Shown: positions 1 to 11,145 of the stretch, piece after piece
How positions within the stretch are numbered: position 1 is the first letter of the stretch
Layout: each line of letters begins with the position of its first letter
Assembly: GCA_032629725.1 (NCBI GenBank)
Contig: JAFEVB010000025.1
Coordinates: forward strand, 186,001-250,000
Source of the DNA: Gremmenia infestans
Taxonomy: Eukaryota > Ascomycota > Leotiomycetes > Helotiales > Hamatocanthoscyphaceae
Direction: 5' to 3'
Length of the DNA stretch: 64,000 nt
Notes under the pieces: model-generated
What the model was told of the DNA's origin: nothing
Database searches by the model: none
The model's input: the letters and a program-made list of their open reading frames with translations, nothing else
Made by a program: the position numbers and the translations under genes

Positions 1-411
1 ACGATACCATGGACGCAAACCATGGAGACCGTAACGCGGGTAGTAGCCACCTACTGGGCATGCGTGCTCTTCCACCGGCGCATGTTCGACACGGGCGGGC
101 CTCCAGATGCGTTCCACCGGGCCGTAGTGACAAAGCTGACGAATCTGCTACAGGTACTCTATGAGCACGAGCGGAACAATGGCCGTGTGGTATGGTGCAC
201 GTTCATGGCAGCGATCGAGGTTGATGACGCGGTTCGTAGGAGCTGGCTGCTTGAGAGGTTGCGGGAAACGAGTCGGCTGTCGACCGAGTGCGCGTGGGCG
301 TGTGCTACGGCGGAGGAGATACTGAGGGTGCAGAGTGCGCTGGATACTCGGACGCCGTGGGTTGATTTGGCGGGGTATATGCAACAATCCCAAGACGGAT
401 GGACTGCATGA
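1..411 (+). CDS. Fungal-specific transcription factor, C-terminal part (5' truncated by window)
   Basis: The frame is open from base 1 and ends at the stop at 409-411, so the gene begins outside the window. The visible ~136 residues are Trp/Cys-rich helices (VVATYWACVLFHRRMF near the start, TPWVDLAGYMQQ near the end), which resemble the C-terminus of the Fungal_trans_2 domain of Zn2Cys6 regulators. Family knowledge: this region is the regulatory or ligand-response domain, and the DNA-binding cluster would lie upstream. No zinc cluster is visible here, so the assignment rests on domain style alone. The next gene starts about 0.7 kb downstream on the same strand. Confidence 0.6.
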   Translation, partial: TIPWTQTMETVTRVVATYWACVLFHRRMFDTGGPPDAFHRAVVTKLTNLLQVLYEHERNNGRVVWCTFMAAIEVDDAVRRSWLLERLRETSRLSTECAWACATAEEILRVQSALDTRTPWVDLAGYMQQSQDGWTA

Positions 412-1124
412 GGGTATGGTCTGCTAGAGTTTGGTGAAACTGGATTTTTGTATAGATACATCTTTCTCTAAAACTTCATTCATCAGGGAGGATTAAGAAT
501 CTTGCTGCATGTTACGCAAAGGGGTCTTCGAATCGCCAGCTGCACAACAACAGACTGCATCGTCCATTTTAATAGTCGACACAAGTGTGATCACCAAAGC
601 AGAATCCATCTATTTATTAGCGTGCTTACTGTCTACCTAAGGTAGAAATCAAGAGGTACCCAAGGCTCAGCTCACGTCAAACAGCTACAATACTGTTAAT
701 AACGTAATCAAATCTCACTTTATATCCGAAGTATTTTAATAGTCGCTTACAAGACAATGCTTAATTGGCTAGAGCCCTCGGATCCGACAGGAAGCCGGAT
801 TTAAGCCCCTTCGGCTTTATTGACCCAGTCTAGTAATAGAGCAAGGAAGCCGCAGCTACAGGTTTACGAGAAAGTATAAGTACGTCGGTATGCCTTCTGT
901 TTTCTCAGTAAACAAAACAAAGACAATACATCTAGTCCATAAGAGTGTACCGAGAAAGATCTTAATTTTATACTGATCGCCACCATAAATAACACTCACT
1001 CACGCCAGCCGACTTTTACAACATTTGCGGAAAAGTCTTCCCCAGCTCAATTACTTGCTCGCGAATTCACGGTCTCAAAGACAGACAGGACGAAACTCTG
1101 AAGATACTTACACTCACCCTCAAC
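412..1124. other. Intergenic region, no gene seen
   Basis: This is an AT-rich spacer between the transcription-factor 3' end and the NAD(P)-binding gene. It contains a short AAGCC/GGCTT hairpin near 810-830 and no convincing reading frame. The last ~100 bases presumably hold the promoter and leader of the gene at 1125. Confidence 0.5.
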
Positions 1125-1787
1125 ATGCAAATCCTCATAATCGGCGGTAGTGGAAGGACCGGGCGGGTTGTCATTGAAGAAGCGCTCAACAAAGGCCATA
1201 CGATAACCGCACTGGTCCGAAAGCAAGCATCCCTCAGTCCATGCAGCGGACTGACGATCGTCGAAGGAGCCCTGACAGGACCTTCGATCGAAAAGGCCAT
1301 CATGTCTTCCCCCGTTCCGCCAAGCGCCGTAATCGTCACTCTGGCTTCTGTTCGCGCGAGCGATAGCCCGTTCAGCGCGCCCATCTCGCCGCCGTCCATG
1401 ATGACAGACGCACATGTAGCGCTTATAGCTGCGATGAAGACGCATGGGATTAGGAGGCTGGTTACCATGTCTGCCTTTGGGGTTGGAGACTCGATGCCGA
1501 ATTTGATCTTGCCGATGAGGTTTATCTTGAGCCATAGCGGGGTGGCGTATGGGTATAGAGATCATATTGGAGGCGAGACGGTTATAAGGAGTAGTGGGCT
1601 GGATTGGACGATTGTGAAACCGGCTATGTTGAAGGACGGGGAGAGGAAGGAGGTCACGGTCTGGGGGAACCAGGGGAAGGGCATTGGGATGATGCCAAAG
1701 GCTAATCGGGCGAGTGTGGCGGGGTTCCTTGTGGAGTGTGCTGGAAGCGATGAGTGGAATGGGATGACGCCTGTGATTGCTGATTGA
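1125..1787 (+). CDS. NAD(P)-binding Rossmann-fold protein (atypical SDR, NAD(P)H-binding family)
   Basis: This is a single exon of 220 aa. Residues 1-16 form a beta strand followed by the dinucleotide-binding loop GGSGRTG (GxxGxxG type), then a helix. Residues ~110-120 (RRLVTMSAFGVGD) and ~155-165 (GLDWTIVKPAML) are the strand and proline-turn segments typical of PF13460-like atypical short-chain dehydrogenases such as flavin reductase/BLVRB-type and NmrA-type proteins. Family members are cytosolic reductases or redox sensors that bind NAD(P)(H); the substrate cannot be read from sequence. The start is the first ATG of the frame, directly before the Rossmann motif, and the length is normal for the family. 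It may work with the neighbouring Zn2Cys6 regulator and 2OG oxygenase, but this is inferred from position only. Confidence 0.85.
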   Translation: MQILIIGGSGRTGRVVIEEALNKGHTITALVRKQASLSPCSGLTIVEGALTGPSIEKAIMSSPVPPSAVIVTLASVRASDSPFSAPISPPSMMTDAHVALIAAMKTHGIRRLVTMSAFGVGDSMPNLILPMRFILSHSGVAYGYRDHIGGETVIRSSGLDWTIVKPAMLKDGERKEVTVWGNQGKGIGMMPKANRASVAGFLVECAGSDEWNGMTPVIAD

Positions 1788-1889
1788 TGGATTGGCGGCT
1801 TATACGTGCAAGGGTGCGATGTATCTCAGCAAGAGAAAGCTAGGATTGTTGTCGATTGAGAGCGGCTTGATCTATTTCTATGAGATGGC

Positions 1890-4330
1890 TTAATAACTTC
1901 CAAACCATGACTGGTCCATAAGTTCCCAATCCGAAAGTCCCAATTCGAAGTGAGGGAAGGCGCCCGCTCCATTCACATTCTGCCATTACGGATTAGCTCA
2001 TTCTAACGGAAAGAAACATAGGTGCTTACGGAATTGAAGTTCCCATTGCCAATAGCCTGAGGGATTCCATTTTCGTATGGAAGCTGCATCACAATGCCAA
2101 ACCCTTGATGAGGGTTCCAGCTCTGACTGGTGGACATACTCGATAGTGGTGGTGTTTGTGTATTCGGAGCAGTTCCGTTTTGTGGTTGGGCATCTTGCGC
2201 CTCAGGAAGAGGTATGGCTTTTCGGCATGCTTGAAGAACACGTTCTGATCCTTTGATCATCAGATCTCGTTTTCCTTCTGGGGTACCGTCAAATCTAACA
2301 GACTGGAGAAGTATAGATAATGGCAAAATGATTTTTAGGTCGGTTCCAAATTCTCCTAGTCGTTGCAGGTAACTGTTGAGGGTGTTTTCGACGATCCTTG
2401 TAAGGCTATGTTTCGTCCACGGAATAGATTCTTGCGAGGAGTTATCCAAAAGAGCCGGATCAACAGGCGGGGAAGTGATTATTGGTAAGTGGAAGGCGCG
2501 AATTTCATAGCACAGTAGTATCGAAGACTTAATTATATCATCCCGAAACAAAATATGGAAGAAGTTCAAGTAATCTTTCGACTGAATAGTGTCCAGATCC
2601 GCGATGGCTGGATCTAAAGCATCGAGATGGGTAAGAATCGCGACGGAATTCCTCAAAACACCTTTTCTCGCTTCCGGATGACGTGAGGCTTGGTCGCTCA
2701 ACGCCACCGTTTGATATAAAGCTATTGCAGGCCTTCGTAAATGTACGTCCAACATTATGTCCAAGAGTAGTCGCTGTTTCATCTTCGGTTGTTGTGGTAA
2801 GCGCGCTTGGATGGCGCGCATACCAAGCTCGAGGTATTTGGCAAGGAAAAGGATGCGATCAATGTCTGCCTTGAAGTCGATATCTCTCGCCAGCAAGTTT
2901 GTAGCATCTAGGCGGGGTTTCATGGCTGAGGCTAAAAGGTTTTGAGGTAAAGCATCACACCACGTATCTAAGGGCCTTTCCACCGGATAATTGGGCATAT
3001 CTTCCACGAGGTCGTCATCATTAACGAGGAGCAGCGTTCTAGAGCCAATATCTGACGACTGAACAGCGCAGGGCATCCCAGTAGCAAGAGAAAACTGAAT
3101 ATCCAACTCAACGATTGTTTGCCAGAGTTTTCGCCGCTGTTCTTTTACGAAAGGCGACAAACCAGAAGAATGTTCAGGATCTCGATGAAGACCCACGGCC
3201 ATTGCTGCGCGAACGAGACCCCCAGACTCTTTCCAGAGATCGAGTAAAGTGGCCATATTAGCGAATCTCGCCATCAGAAGAAGTGTTTCAACACGCAGTG
3301 TATCGATGGTCAAACGCTCTTTACCCTTCAAACTGTCCAACCATTTCGGGATAAGGGTGAGGTAAGTCGTGACCCGTTCTTCCGAAACAGCCTGCTCTGA
3401 GGTTTTCATATCCTTCGAATCGCTCAGCCGGCTGGCGATTGAGATGATAGCCAGTAGTTGAGCCAGGACAGATTCTGGGACAGTGGACGGAAGGGTCGAA
3501 TTATGAGCAGTTCGAGAACTTTGGATCTCACCACACTGTCTTCTGAAGGTGGGGACATGGACTACTCTAAGCACAGTCTCCATATTGGCCAAATATCTTT
3601 CTTTGAGAGCTTCTACGATCGTGTTCTCAGGGAGAGAATTTAGCATTTCTGCCACCAGGGCTGTACGGTCTTCAAATAAGCGATCGAGGGGCTGTATCTT
3701 GCGATGGAGAGCCCTTTGGAAGATGGTCATTTCGTTCACAATAGGCGCCATTGTAGCATCAGTGAAGCTTCCAATAATGAATTCCTTTTCGTCTGCAAAC
3801 TGCTACTGTTAGTGAAAGGCAATGAGCAGAAGGATGAGACCCACGTGATCTAATAATGTCATCCGGTCTCCAAGCCCAATATACCGGGATTTTGATCCCT
3901 CGACTTGGATTCTTCCCGAGGTCTTGGACTGGCTTTCATCCGTTCTATCGGTAGACTCTTGCACTGTAGTCTTTTGGTAATCCATGGGAAGGGCTGTCGC
4001 CACATAGCCCCCGGTAGGCGCATTCAAATCTCTGGCCGCTTCTCGTCCCCACGAATTGAGTCTTGAGACATCGACCTTTGGTCTCTTCGGACTTCTCTCC
4101 GCGTTTTCAAAATCTGGAGGCCCGGGTGGTCCATGGGCGTAGGTGCACAATGCTTCTCGGCCCAGCTTCTTGCATTGCATACAAGGCTGTAACCGATCAC
4201 ACTTCAACTTCTTGCGCCTACATTCGAAGCATGACTTTGTTGGGCGAGCGCGTTTGCGGCTGGTGGTTGGATTCGGAGACGTTGGTGTTAGATCCGGAGT
4301 TGCCGGAGTAGGAGCAGGATTGGCGGACAT
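1890..4330 (-). CDS. Zn2Cys6 binuclear-cluster transcription factor
   Basis: My model has three exons: 4330-3845, 3799-2030 and 1979-1890, giving 781 aa. Intron 1 (3800-3844, donor GTGGGT, branch CACTAAC, acceptor CAG) and intron 2 (1980-2029, donor GTAAGC, acceptor CAG) both keep phase. Residues 34-62 carry a complete CX2CX6CX5CX2CX8C cluster (starting CFECRRKKLKC) preceded by basic residues, which is the Gal4-type DNA-binding domain. Exon 2 carries the fungal-specific middle homology region (Fungal_trans, from about residue 200), with the GLVRAAMAVGLHRDPE segment typical of that fold. The small last exon encodes a Trp-rich tail (LSDWELMDQSWFGSY) like the acidic/aromatic activation tails of this class. 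It is a nuclear regulator with unknown targets. It is divergent from the 2OG oxygenase at 5321, which is a plausible target. Confidence 0.9.
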
Positions 4331-4933
4331 GTCAATTACTGACTACTGTCTTCAGCTTTAGTGGGTAGGTAGGTATGTATGTAAAACTGTGGAACAATGC
4401 GGAGTTTAGAGATCTGGTGCAGAGATGCCGGATTTATCAATTAAAATGTCACGGTACTTCGATATCAAAAGTAGAGAAACGGAGGAGGGAGGGCTGTCGA
4501 AGTCCGGAAATGATGCTGTCCCGGCGCCGGCTAATCGGCTTCCGGGGCTGATGCACGTGATTTCTCCCCTTATGTATAAGGATCGGACACAACTTGTAAA
4601 TAAAGCGATTTATATATCTTATACGTCTTTACTATCAATAGCATAGCACTTCCGATACTTGATTCAGTGTTGAGATAGCTATGCTCACTTACTTAAGGCT
4701 AATGTTCGGGAAACAACCCTTTTTCCATACCAAGCTTCTCACCGTCGCAACAGGCCAATCTGATTCTAATAAAAAGAACTAGTTAGTAACTCTAATTTAA
4801 AGCTATTTATAACCGCTATGAGTGAAGATATAAGTAGCTTATAGAATCAAAATAATTGGGTTGCTAATTAATTATCATATTCTATACAGAGAATGGCTTG
4901 TTTGCTAGTGAACTCTTCTAAAGCTTTACACTA

Positions 4934-5088
4934 ACATATGTTCCAGTTTATTCATGAAGATAAGCGATTCATAAATCTCCTAGTTCATTTATAAATCTTA
5001 GCGCATTCAAAAATAAACTGGCTAGATTCATGAATGAACTAGGATATTCATGAATCTGTCAGATTCATGAATGAATCGGAACACATAC
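4934..5088. repeat. Short foldback (MITE-like) element
   Basis: The left side (from 4934, beginning ACATATGTTCC) and the right side (ending GGAACACATAC at 5088) are imperfect inverted copies of each other over roughly 75 bases each. The inner part is built from repeated ATTCATGAAT-type palindromes. The ~155 bp AT-rich unit would fold into one long hairpin. It lies in the shared promoter interval between the divergent regulator (4330) and dioxygenase (5321). The rest of 4331-5320 is AT-rich with no gene seen. Confidence 0.6.
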
Positions 5089-5320
5089 AAATTACTTCTA
5101 GCAAATCTTAGAAATAAACATTATTTTACACTTCTATTCAGTCTTTGTTTCGCGATTCAGACTCGTCAGTGCATTGGATTTGGAGCTCAAGACACAGGCT
5201 CACCCGACGTATGACAGTCAAATATGACTTTCAGTGAGGGGTACAATGACCCCTCACCTCACCTTACCATCACATCTCCCTTTCCACATCCCCCCTTTCC
5301 ATCTCCATCCCCCCTCCAAA

Positions 5321-6541
5321 ATGTCTTCCAATCCCCCATCTCCATCTCCATCCCCATCCCCATCCCCTCCCCACCCAATCCCCCTAATCGACCTATCCCA
5401 CTTCGCCTCCCCCGCCACACGCCTCGCCATATCCCGCTCCCTCGTGCAAGCCTGCCACTCAACAGGCTTCGTATACATAACCGGGCACGGGATCCCCAGC
5501 GCGCAGATCGCCGAAGCGTTTGCGTGGTCGCGGCGCTTCTTCGCGCTGAGCGAGGAGGAGAAAGGGAGGGCGGGGCGGGGGGAGGGGAGTAGGGTGTTTA
5601 GGGGCTGGAGTTGTGTGGGGGGTGAGCAGGTGCCTGAGGTGGTGGGGGAGAAGGGGAAGGATGTTGTGGATTGGACGGTGCGTGCGTGCTGTCCTTACTA
5701 GATGATTGATTGATTTATTTGCTTGTTTGTTTGCTGTTTGTTTGTCGTGTGTGTGGATGTGTGGATATGGATATAGATGTTAGGCTGATGCGACGATATC
5801 AGGAAGCATACGGCCTCGGAACAGACGACAACCCCGCACAACCCAACGTCTGGATCCCCTCTTCCCTCCTCCCCGGCTTCCGCACCTTCATGCTCTCATT
5901 CCAGAACTCCTGCTGGGGCGTAGCGCAGGACATCCTGCGCGCACTAGCGCTAGGATCAGGACTTCCGGACGAAGACTGTCTGCTGAAGTTCCACGCCCAG
6001 GGTGAGAATGAGCTGAGTCTGCGACATTACCCTGCTGTGGACGAGGATGCGGTTAGGAGCGGGCAGCTGGATAGACTGGGCGCGCATACGGATTTTGATT
6101 CGTTTACGCTGTTGTGGCAGGATGGCCTGGGGGGGTTGGAGGTCAAGGATATGGAGGGGAGGTGGGTGGATGTGAGGCCGGTGGAGGGGGCGCTGGTGAT
6201 GAATATTGGGGATGTGCTGCCGAGGTGGAGTAATGGTAGGTTGTTGTCTTTGGACGAATGGAATTTGGGATGATGTGGATTGATTACTAACGCAATGGGT
6301 AGATTTTCTTATTTCTACGCTGCATCGAGTTCATCTACCCCCTCTGGATGATAGCTATGAGAGTCAAGACGGGAAGCGGAAGACTATACCCCGCTTTTCG
6401 ATTCCATATTTTGTTATTCCGAAGAGCGATACGGTAATGGAACCTCTGGAAGGTGACTTTGGAAAAGAGCTGGAGAAGAAGTATGAACCAGTCTTATGGG
6501 GAGAATATCAGGCCAAGAAGATAGATGGTATATTTAGATAA
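5321..6541 (+). CDS. 2-oxoglutarate/Fe(II)-dependent dioxygenase (isopenicillin N synthase-like)
   Basis: There are three exons: 5321-5677, 5803-6235 and 6303-6541, giving 342 aa. Donors are GTGCGT and GTAGGT, the second intron has a TTACTAAC branch site, and both junctions keep phase. The N-terminal DIOX_N region (PIPLIDLSHF, TGFVYITGHGIP) is followed by the double-stranded beta-helix. The iron ligands are H214 and D216 (GAHTDFDSFTLLWQD) and H271 (STLHRV); the 2-oxoglutarate clamp is R294-x-S296 (PRFSIPYF). All catalytic residues are present, so the enzyme should be active. Family members hydroxylate, desaturate or ring-close small molecules, often in secondary metabolism; the substrate is unknown. 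The start is the ATG after CCAAA at 5321, because upstream codons encode only low-complexity Pro/Ser/His. It is divergent from the Zn2Cys6 factor. Confidence 0.92.
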
Positions 6542-6672
6542 AGGAAGTGGAGTACAGTATCGGACCTCGCTATAAGCTGTACTCAATTCCCAGGGAGAAA
6601 CTATAGATGTTCAAGAAGATTGTGGCTAGCATTATTCCGTCTCGATATTGCTACAATACGCAATACACATTT

Positions 6673-9032
6673 CTAGCTTCCACGGCCCTCCTTCTCCGAC
6701 GTCTCTTTCGCCAACTTCACCATATGTCCACCCATCCCCCTCATCTCTCTCCAAATCCTCCTCGACACCCCCGTGCTAGGGCCCATATACACAGCCCACG
6801 GATGCCGTGCTGAAACCGCCCACATATCCTCAAACCGAAGCACCTGACCCATCTGCACATTCAGCGCATATAGCTCCGACCAGACCAGCCGATCTGAAAT
6901 CTTGAACGTACCATCGTAGCCAGGTTTATACAATCCGCCTTTAGGGGGTGCAGGTCGTGATGTGGAAGCTGGGGCAGATGAAGAAGGGACTCTGGCGGGG
7001 TCGAAACTGGCTTCAATGGCGTGGAGGAAGCCTTGGAAATCCCCGGTTCCTTTGCCAGATTGGTCTTGGTCTTCGGTGTAAGAAGATACGCTCACAGGCG
7101 TTACAGCTAGACAAACGGTGGTGGAAAGACCTTTAGCAAAGGAAGAAGATTTGGTGGAAGCCTGGAAGTGCTGTCGTGCTGCGTCGAGATTGCCTTCGGG
7201 GATATTCTCCGCATCGCGGCCGTCAACCCATTGGAGAACTGCCTTGTGCTTGATTTTCCGGGAGCCCACGATCCCATCCCAGACTGTGTCGAGTCCATTT
7301 TCGATTTTCGTACAGATAGCGTCCCATTGCTCGTCGGTTTCGGTATAAGAAAGGCGGTAGATGACGAATCCAAATATTTCAATTGAATCCTCGCTCAGAT
7401 CTCGGACCCAGGGCTCTGGGCTTAAAGCTGGTGGGTTTTCAATATGAGGCTGTAGTGTCTTGTAGACAACAGTACGGTCGCTGATGACGATGAATTGTTC
7501 CAGAAATTCTGGATACGCACCCTGCGCGTGACGGGCGGCGATGTGTTGATTTAAAACGTCATTCAAGCTAGTATTGAGGTAAGTCATCCGTTGCTGCTCG
7601 ATCTGAGAATAAATCCTGTTCCGCTCTTCGCTAGGACCATCTATGCTGGCTAACCGTGGGTCGATGCCAAATGCCATGACAAAGCCATCAGCGCGAAATC
7701 TTAGCATGAGCTCGACATCACGATAGATATCAAGGATCTTTTCCATGACCATCATTGCCCAATGGTCAATCTTGATAGAGGCCTGCGTTCCATTTACTTC
7801 GCGCAGCGTACCCAATGCGCCATGGAGACGGGTGAGCCAAGTCATATGGAGGATTTTGAGATGTTGAAATATCCATGAACGAGCTTGTTGCTCCATGAAA
7901 AGGAAATGGAGACTGGGAGATTTAGCAAACGAAAGCCCACATGGGGAATGGGGAGTCAGACTGGACATATTCTTGCCAGAGTCTGCTGATGCTCCAGTCT
8001 GGAACAGCTTCTCCGCGCTCTGCTCTTAGAGCATTTACTGCGTCTTTGAAGACATCTAGCTCGAGAAAGACTTTGTTAAAGACATCTCGCAGCTTGCCTT
8101 GAACTTCTGGCTGGCGCCAATAATCAAATACATCAATCATGGACCGAAGAATAGCCAACGCCTCTTCAATATTGGCTTCGTCATCCAATCCCCTGGATTT
8201 CCAGAGTGCATCAGATACTGGAGCGACGCCGAACCAGATCTAAGAAATTAGCTTAGTAGTTGGCCGCGGGCTGAAGACTTACTTTAGATTTCATGATGTT
8301 GAAACTTGGCCCCTTATCAGCTGAAGATAAACGTCTCCCAACTTCTTCTGGAGACAAATTCTGTCCAGCGAATTGAAATAGCTTGCTAAACATATCCTCC
8401 ATACTAGTCATAGCAAGCGTAACCCTAAAGATCGGAGGTGGAGATTCTCCTCCCATGGCACCAAACGGTCCCGCTGCTGGCCCGGGTAATTCAGAATACG
8501 GTTTGGGAGCCCATTCCGAGTATTTCTTGCTGAAATACTGCATTTCTTCCGCTGGCCAAAGTGGAAGTTCTGTCTTTTTCCCTGGGAAGTTGCCCGTTTT
8601 GGCTGCATTCAGGAAATGATGCAAGGTCGGGATCTCAAATGGAGGCCGTCCGGCTATGGGGACGTCAATACTAGGCATTGACATTTAGGTCATAAATACA
8701 GTTGAAATCAACGTACCAACTGACTCTTCCGCGTCTTGAGGCCCGACGCCTCGAAATTCAGGGAAGAGATGAGCATTAGAGTAGCGATCTCGAGCATTCG
8801 GTATGTTCGGAGCATTAGGCGGCATTTCGCTTTGATTAGATCTATAACTAGAAAGCCGACGGACACAGCGATGTTGAAAACGCCGATTCGACGGATGTTG
8901 GCGTCTCTCTTGATGTCCAAAGGGGTCGCTTGAGCTCGAAAAGGGGCGGTTGGAAAACGTAGTCGCTAAAACACGGAGTGCGGCAGATGAAAAGGGGGCA
9001 GCGATACGACGATGAGCTTGCCTCAAAAGCAT
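6673..9032 (-). CDS. Uncharacterised fungal protein with mitochondrial-type presequence
   Basis: My model has four exons: 9032-8717, 8653-8283, 8239-7962 and 7912-6673, giving 734 aa with consistent phase. Intron 1 (63 nt) has a GTACGT donor, intron 2 (43 nt) has GTAAGT with a CTACTAAG branch, and intron 3 (49 nt) has a weak GTCTGA donor and is the least certain. The first ~36 residues are rich in Arg, Ser and Ala and lack acidic residues (MLLRQAHRRIAAPFSSAALR...), as in matrix-targeting sequences. The rest is soluble and largely helical (for example YWRQPEVQGKLRDVFNKVFLELDVF), with a Ser/Pro/Ala linker near residue 630 and a conserved-looking C-terminus. I do not recognise a domain or a catalytic motif. 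It is divergent from the SDR gene at 9725, with a ~0.7 kb shared upstream region. Confidence 0.8.
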
Positions 9033-9724
9033 GACAGAAGAGTCCTAATATAAGCTTCACCACGATCTTACATTGCAAGAGTCATCGTTCTTGAGAAAGA
9101 AATGGCGATTTCACAGCCAGCCAGTTTTCTGCCTGTGCCTCTCGTGTGTTTTAGACTGGCGCCAAGCGGGGGCCTAATCAGGCACAGGCAGGCGATTGAC
9201 TTTGCGGCACAGAACGCGTGATCGCGTGACTTGGTCAAAAATCTCTACCCAGGCACTGAGAATTAGACTACCTATTCAGATCCGATAACACAGATATTAT
9301 ATCCGATAAAACAGACATGATTCAGACCAACTTTCCAAATCAGATACTCGAATATGCCTAGCCACAACGCCATGATCCTTCTGTGCGGAGGGTTTCTAAG
9401 TTGGTGCGTGTGGAACGGACTCTCAAAAACCTCGTATCTCCGCCATGACTAAGCACACACATATCTCCGCTCCGCGACACTGAACATCCAACGGCACTCA
9501 TTGGAATTGCAGTGGGTTTTCAAAGGCTATCATGGAATCAGGGACTCTTAAATCCATGGAGATGAAAGCATTGCGTATTTAAATCCATATAGGGCGTTGC
9601 GGTACAACTAGTCCGTCATCAAAATGCATATAAATACGAGTACATATACAACAACGCCCCTCACACCTGCTATTTGCTTTGATTCATTTACAGCCCTCTC
9701 ATCACTCACTTGGAATTCCCGAAC
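9033..9724. promoter_or_regulatory. Divergent intergenic/promoter region
   Basis: This spacer lies between two divergent starts (9032 minus, 9725 plus). It includes GC-rich stretches near the minus gene and CT/CA-rich leader-like sequence just before 9725. No reading frame with protein-like composition is seen, and individual promoter elements cannot be assigned. Confidence 0.4.
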
Positions 9725-11004
9725 ATGGTATCAAAATTCTCAGCCATCTTCCCCCCCGCCCCTTCTTTCACAGAGCAGGACCTCAATGACCAAACAGGAA
9801 AAGTACCTATATACCTCCCTCGAGCTCCCTAACCCCATGATATCCCCCACCCCGCATCCCCAACATACATACGTACATACCAATCATCCATCCTAACAAT
9901 ACCAGGTCTTCATAATCACCGGATCCGCATCCGGAGTAGGGTTCGAGCTAGCCCATCTCCTATATACCAAGAACGGATGCGTGTACATCGCAGCGCGCTC
10001 GCGCGCCCGAGCAGACGGCGCGATTGCAAAACTGCAACGTGCGGTTCCGGGCTCCAAGGGGCGTCTGATGCCATCGGTGGTAGATGTAGCGGATTTAGAT
10101 ACGATAAAAGCGGCTGTGGGGCAGTTTCTAGCGCAGGAAAGTAGGTTGGATGTTTTGGTGCATAATGCTGGGGTTATGGAACCGCCTGTTGGGAGTAGGA
10201 CGAAATTGGTAAGATGGATGAATGGATGAATGAATGGTGGTCGGAATCTTGGGTATGATGAATATACAAGCTAATATTGGTTGCTGAAATTCAGGGTCAT
10301 GATCTGGAGATCGGAACTCATTGTTTAGGACCATTCGTCCTAACCCATCTTCTCCTCGACATCTTGAAACGCACAGCAAGCACAGCGACAATACCGATTC
10401 CAGCTCCGTCAAACAGCGTAAGAATACTCTGGATAGCATCCTATCTATCCCTAGGTCCGCCGCCAGGTGGTATGGTGTTCGACGATGCGGGCGGCCCGAA
10501 GGCAATCCCTAAAGTCTTCCCGAACTACATGCAGAGTAAAGTAGGAAGCGCGTGGCTAGCTTCGGAGTTTGCGACGAGGTTGGAGCAGGATGGGATTATG
10601 AGTGTTGTGAGTTTGCCTTGTCGAGTCTGTGGAATCCATACTAACGCGGGAATTAAGGCTGTGCATCCGGGATTGATGCGTACCGAATTACAAAAAACCA
10701 TGCCTTTACCAGGGCGCATGATAATGGTACGTACGATATACTGTGAAACCCTGCTCAAACAAAATAAAAGGACAAAACACTAACATCGTCACGAATGTAG
10801 AGTCTTCTCTTCAAGCCAGCGGTATATGGAGCATATACAGAGCTATACGCTGCCTTCTCTCCTGAGCCTACGAGAGAGAAGATACGTGGCGGGTACGTTA
10901 TAGCATGGGGACGCATTGAGCCTGTGCCAAAGGATATTGCAGATGTGCAGAAGGCGGCAAAGTTCTGGACATACTGTGAGCGCGAAACTAGCGCGTATAT
11001 ATGA
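9725..11004 (+). CDS. Short-chain dehydrogenase/reductase (retinol dehydrogenase-like)
   Basis: Five exons (9725-9802, 9906-10208, 10295-10606, 10658-10726, 10801-11004) give 321 aa, with all phases 0. Donors are GTACCT, GTAAGA, GTGAGT and GTACGT; branch sites include CCTAAC and TACTAAC. The classical SDR signature is complete: cofactor loop TGSASGVG (residues 31-38), HNAG (112-115), and catalytic Y205-xxx-K209 (YMQSK). The GHDLEIGTHCLGPFVLTHLL segment and the AVHPG turn after the active site match the WW-oxidoreductase/retinol-dehydrogenase-like branch common in fungi. It would reduce or oxidise a small carbonyl/alcohol with NADP(H) or NAD(H); the substrate is unknown. It is convergent with the hydrolase gene, with stops only ~140 bp apart. 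Confidence 0.92.
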
Positions 11005-11145
11005 GCAGGTCTGTTGCGTTATTATGGTTCGGTATTCTTGATTGTTTGTAAAAATGTTGCGAATACTATCTAGTGATTATATATTAATTTACATTATTAC
11101 TCTTCCAGGGTCTGTCTTTCCCTCCTGTGCTCCCTAAAGGTGGCT

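Noticed and set aside
1047..1565. Long minus-strand open frame opposite the NAD(P)-binding gene
   Set aside because: It is antisense to a recognisable Rossmann protein and its translation has no domain or codon logic.
5254..5478. Minus-strand Gly/Asp-repeat frame
   Set aside because: It is an antisense shadow of the Pro/Ser-rich N-terminus of the 2OG oxygenase.
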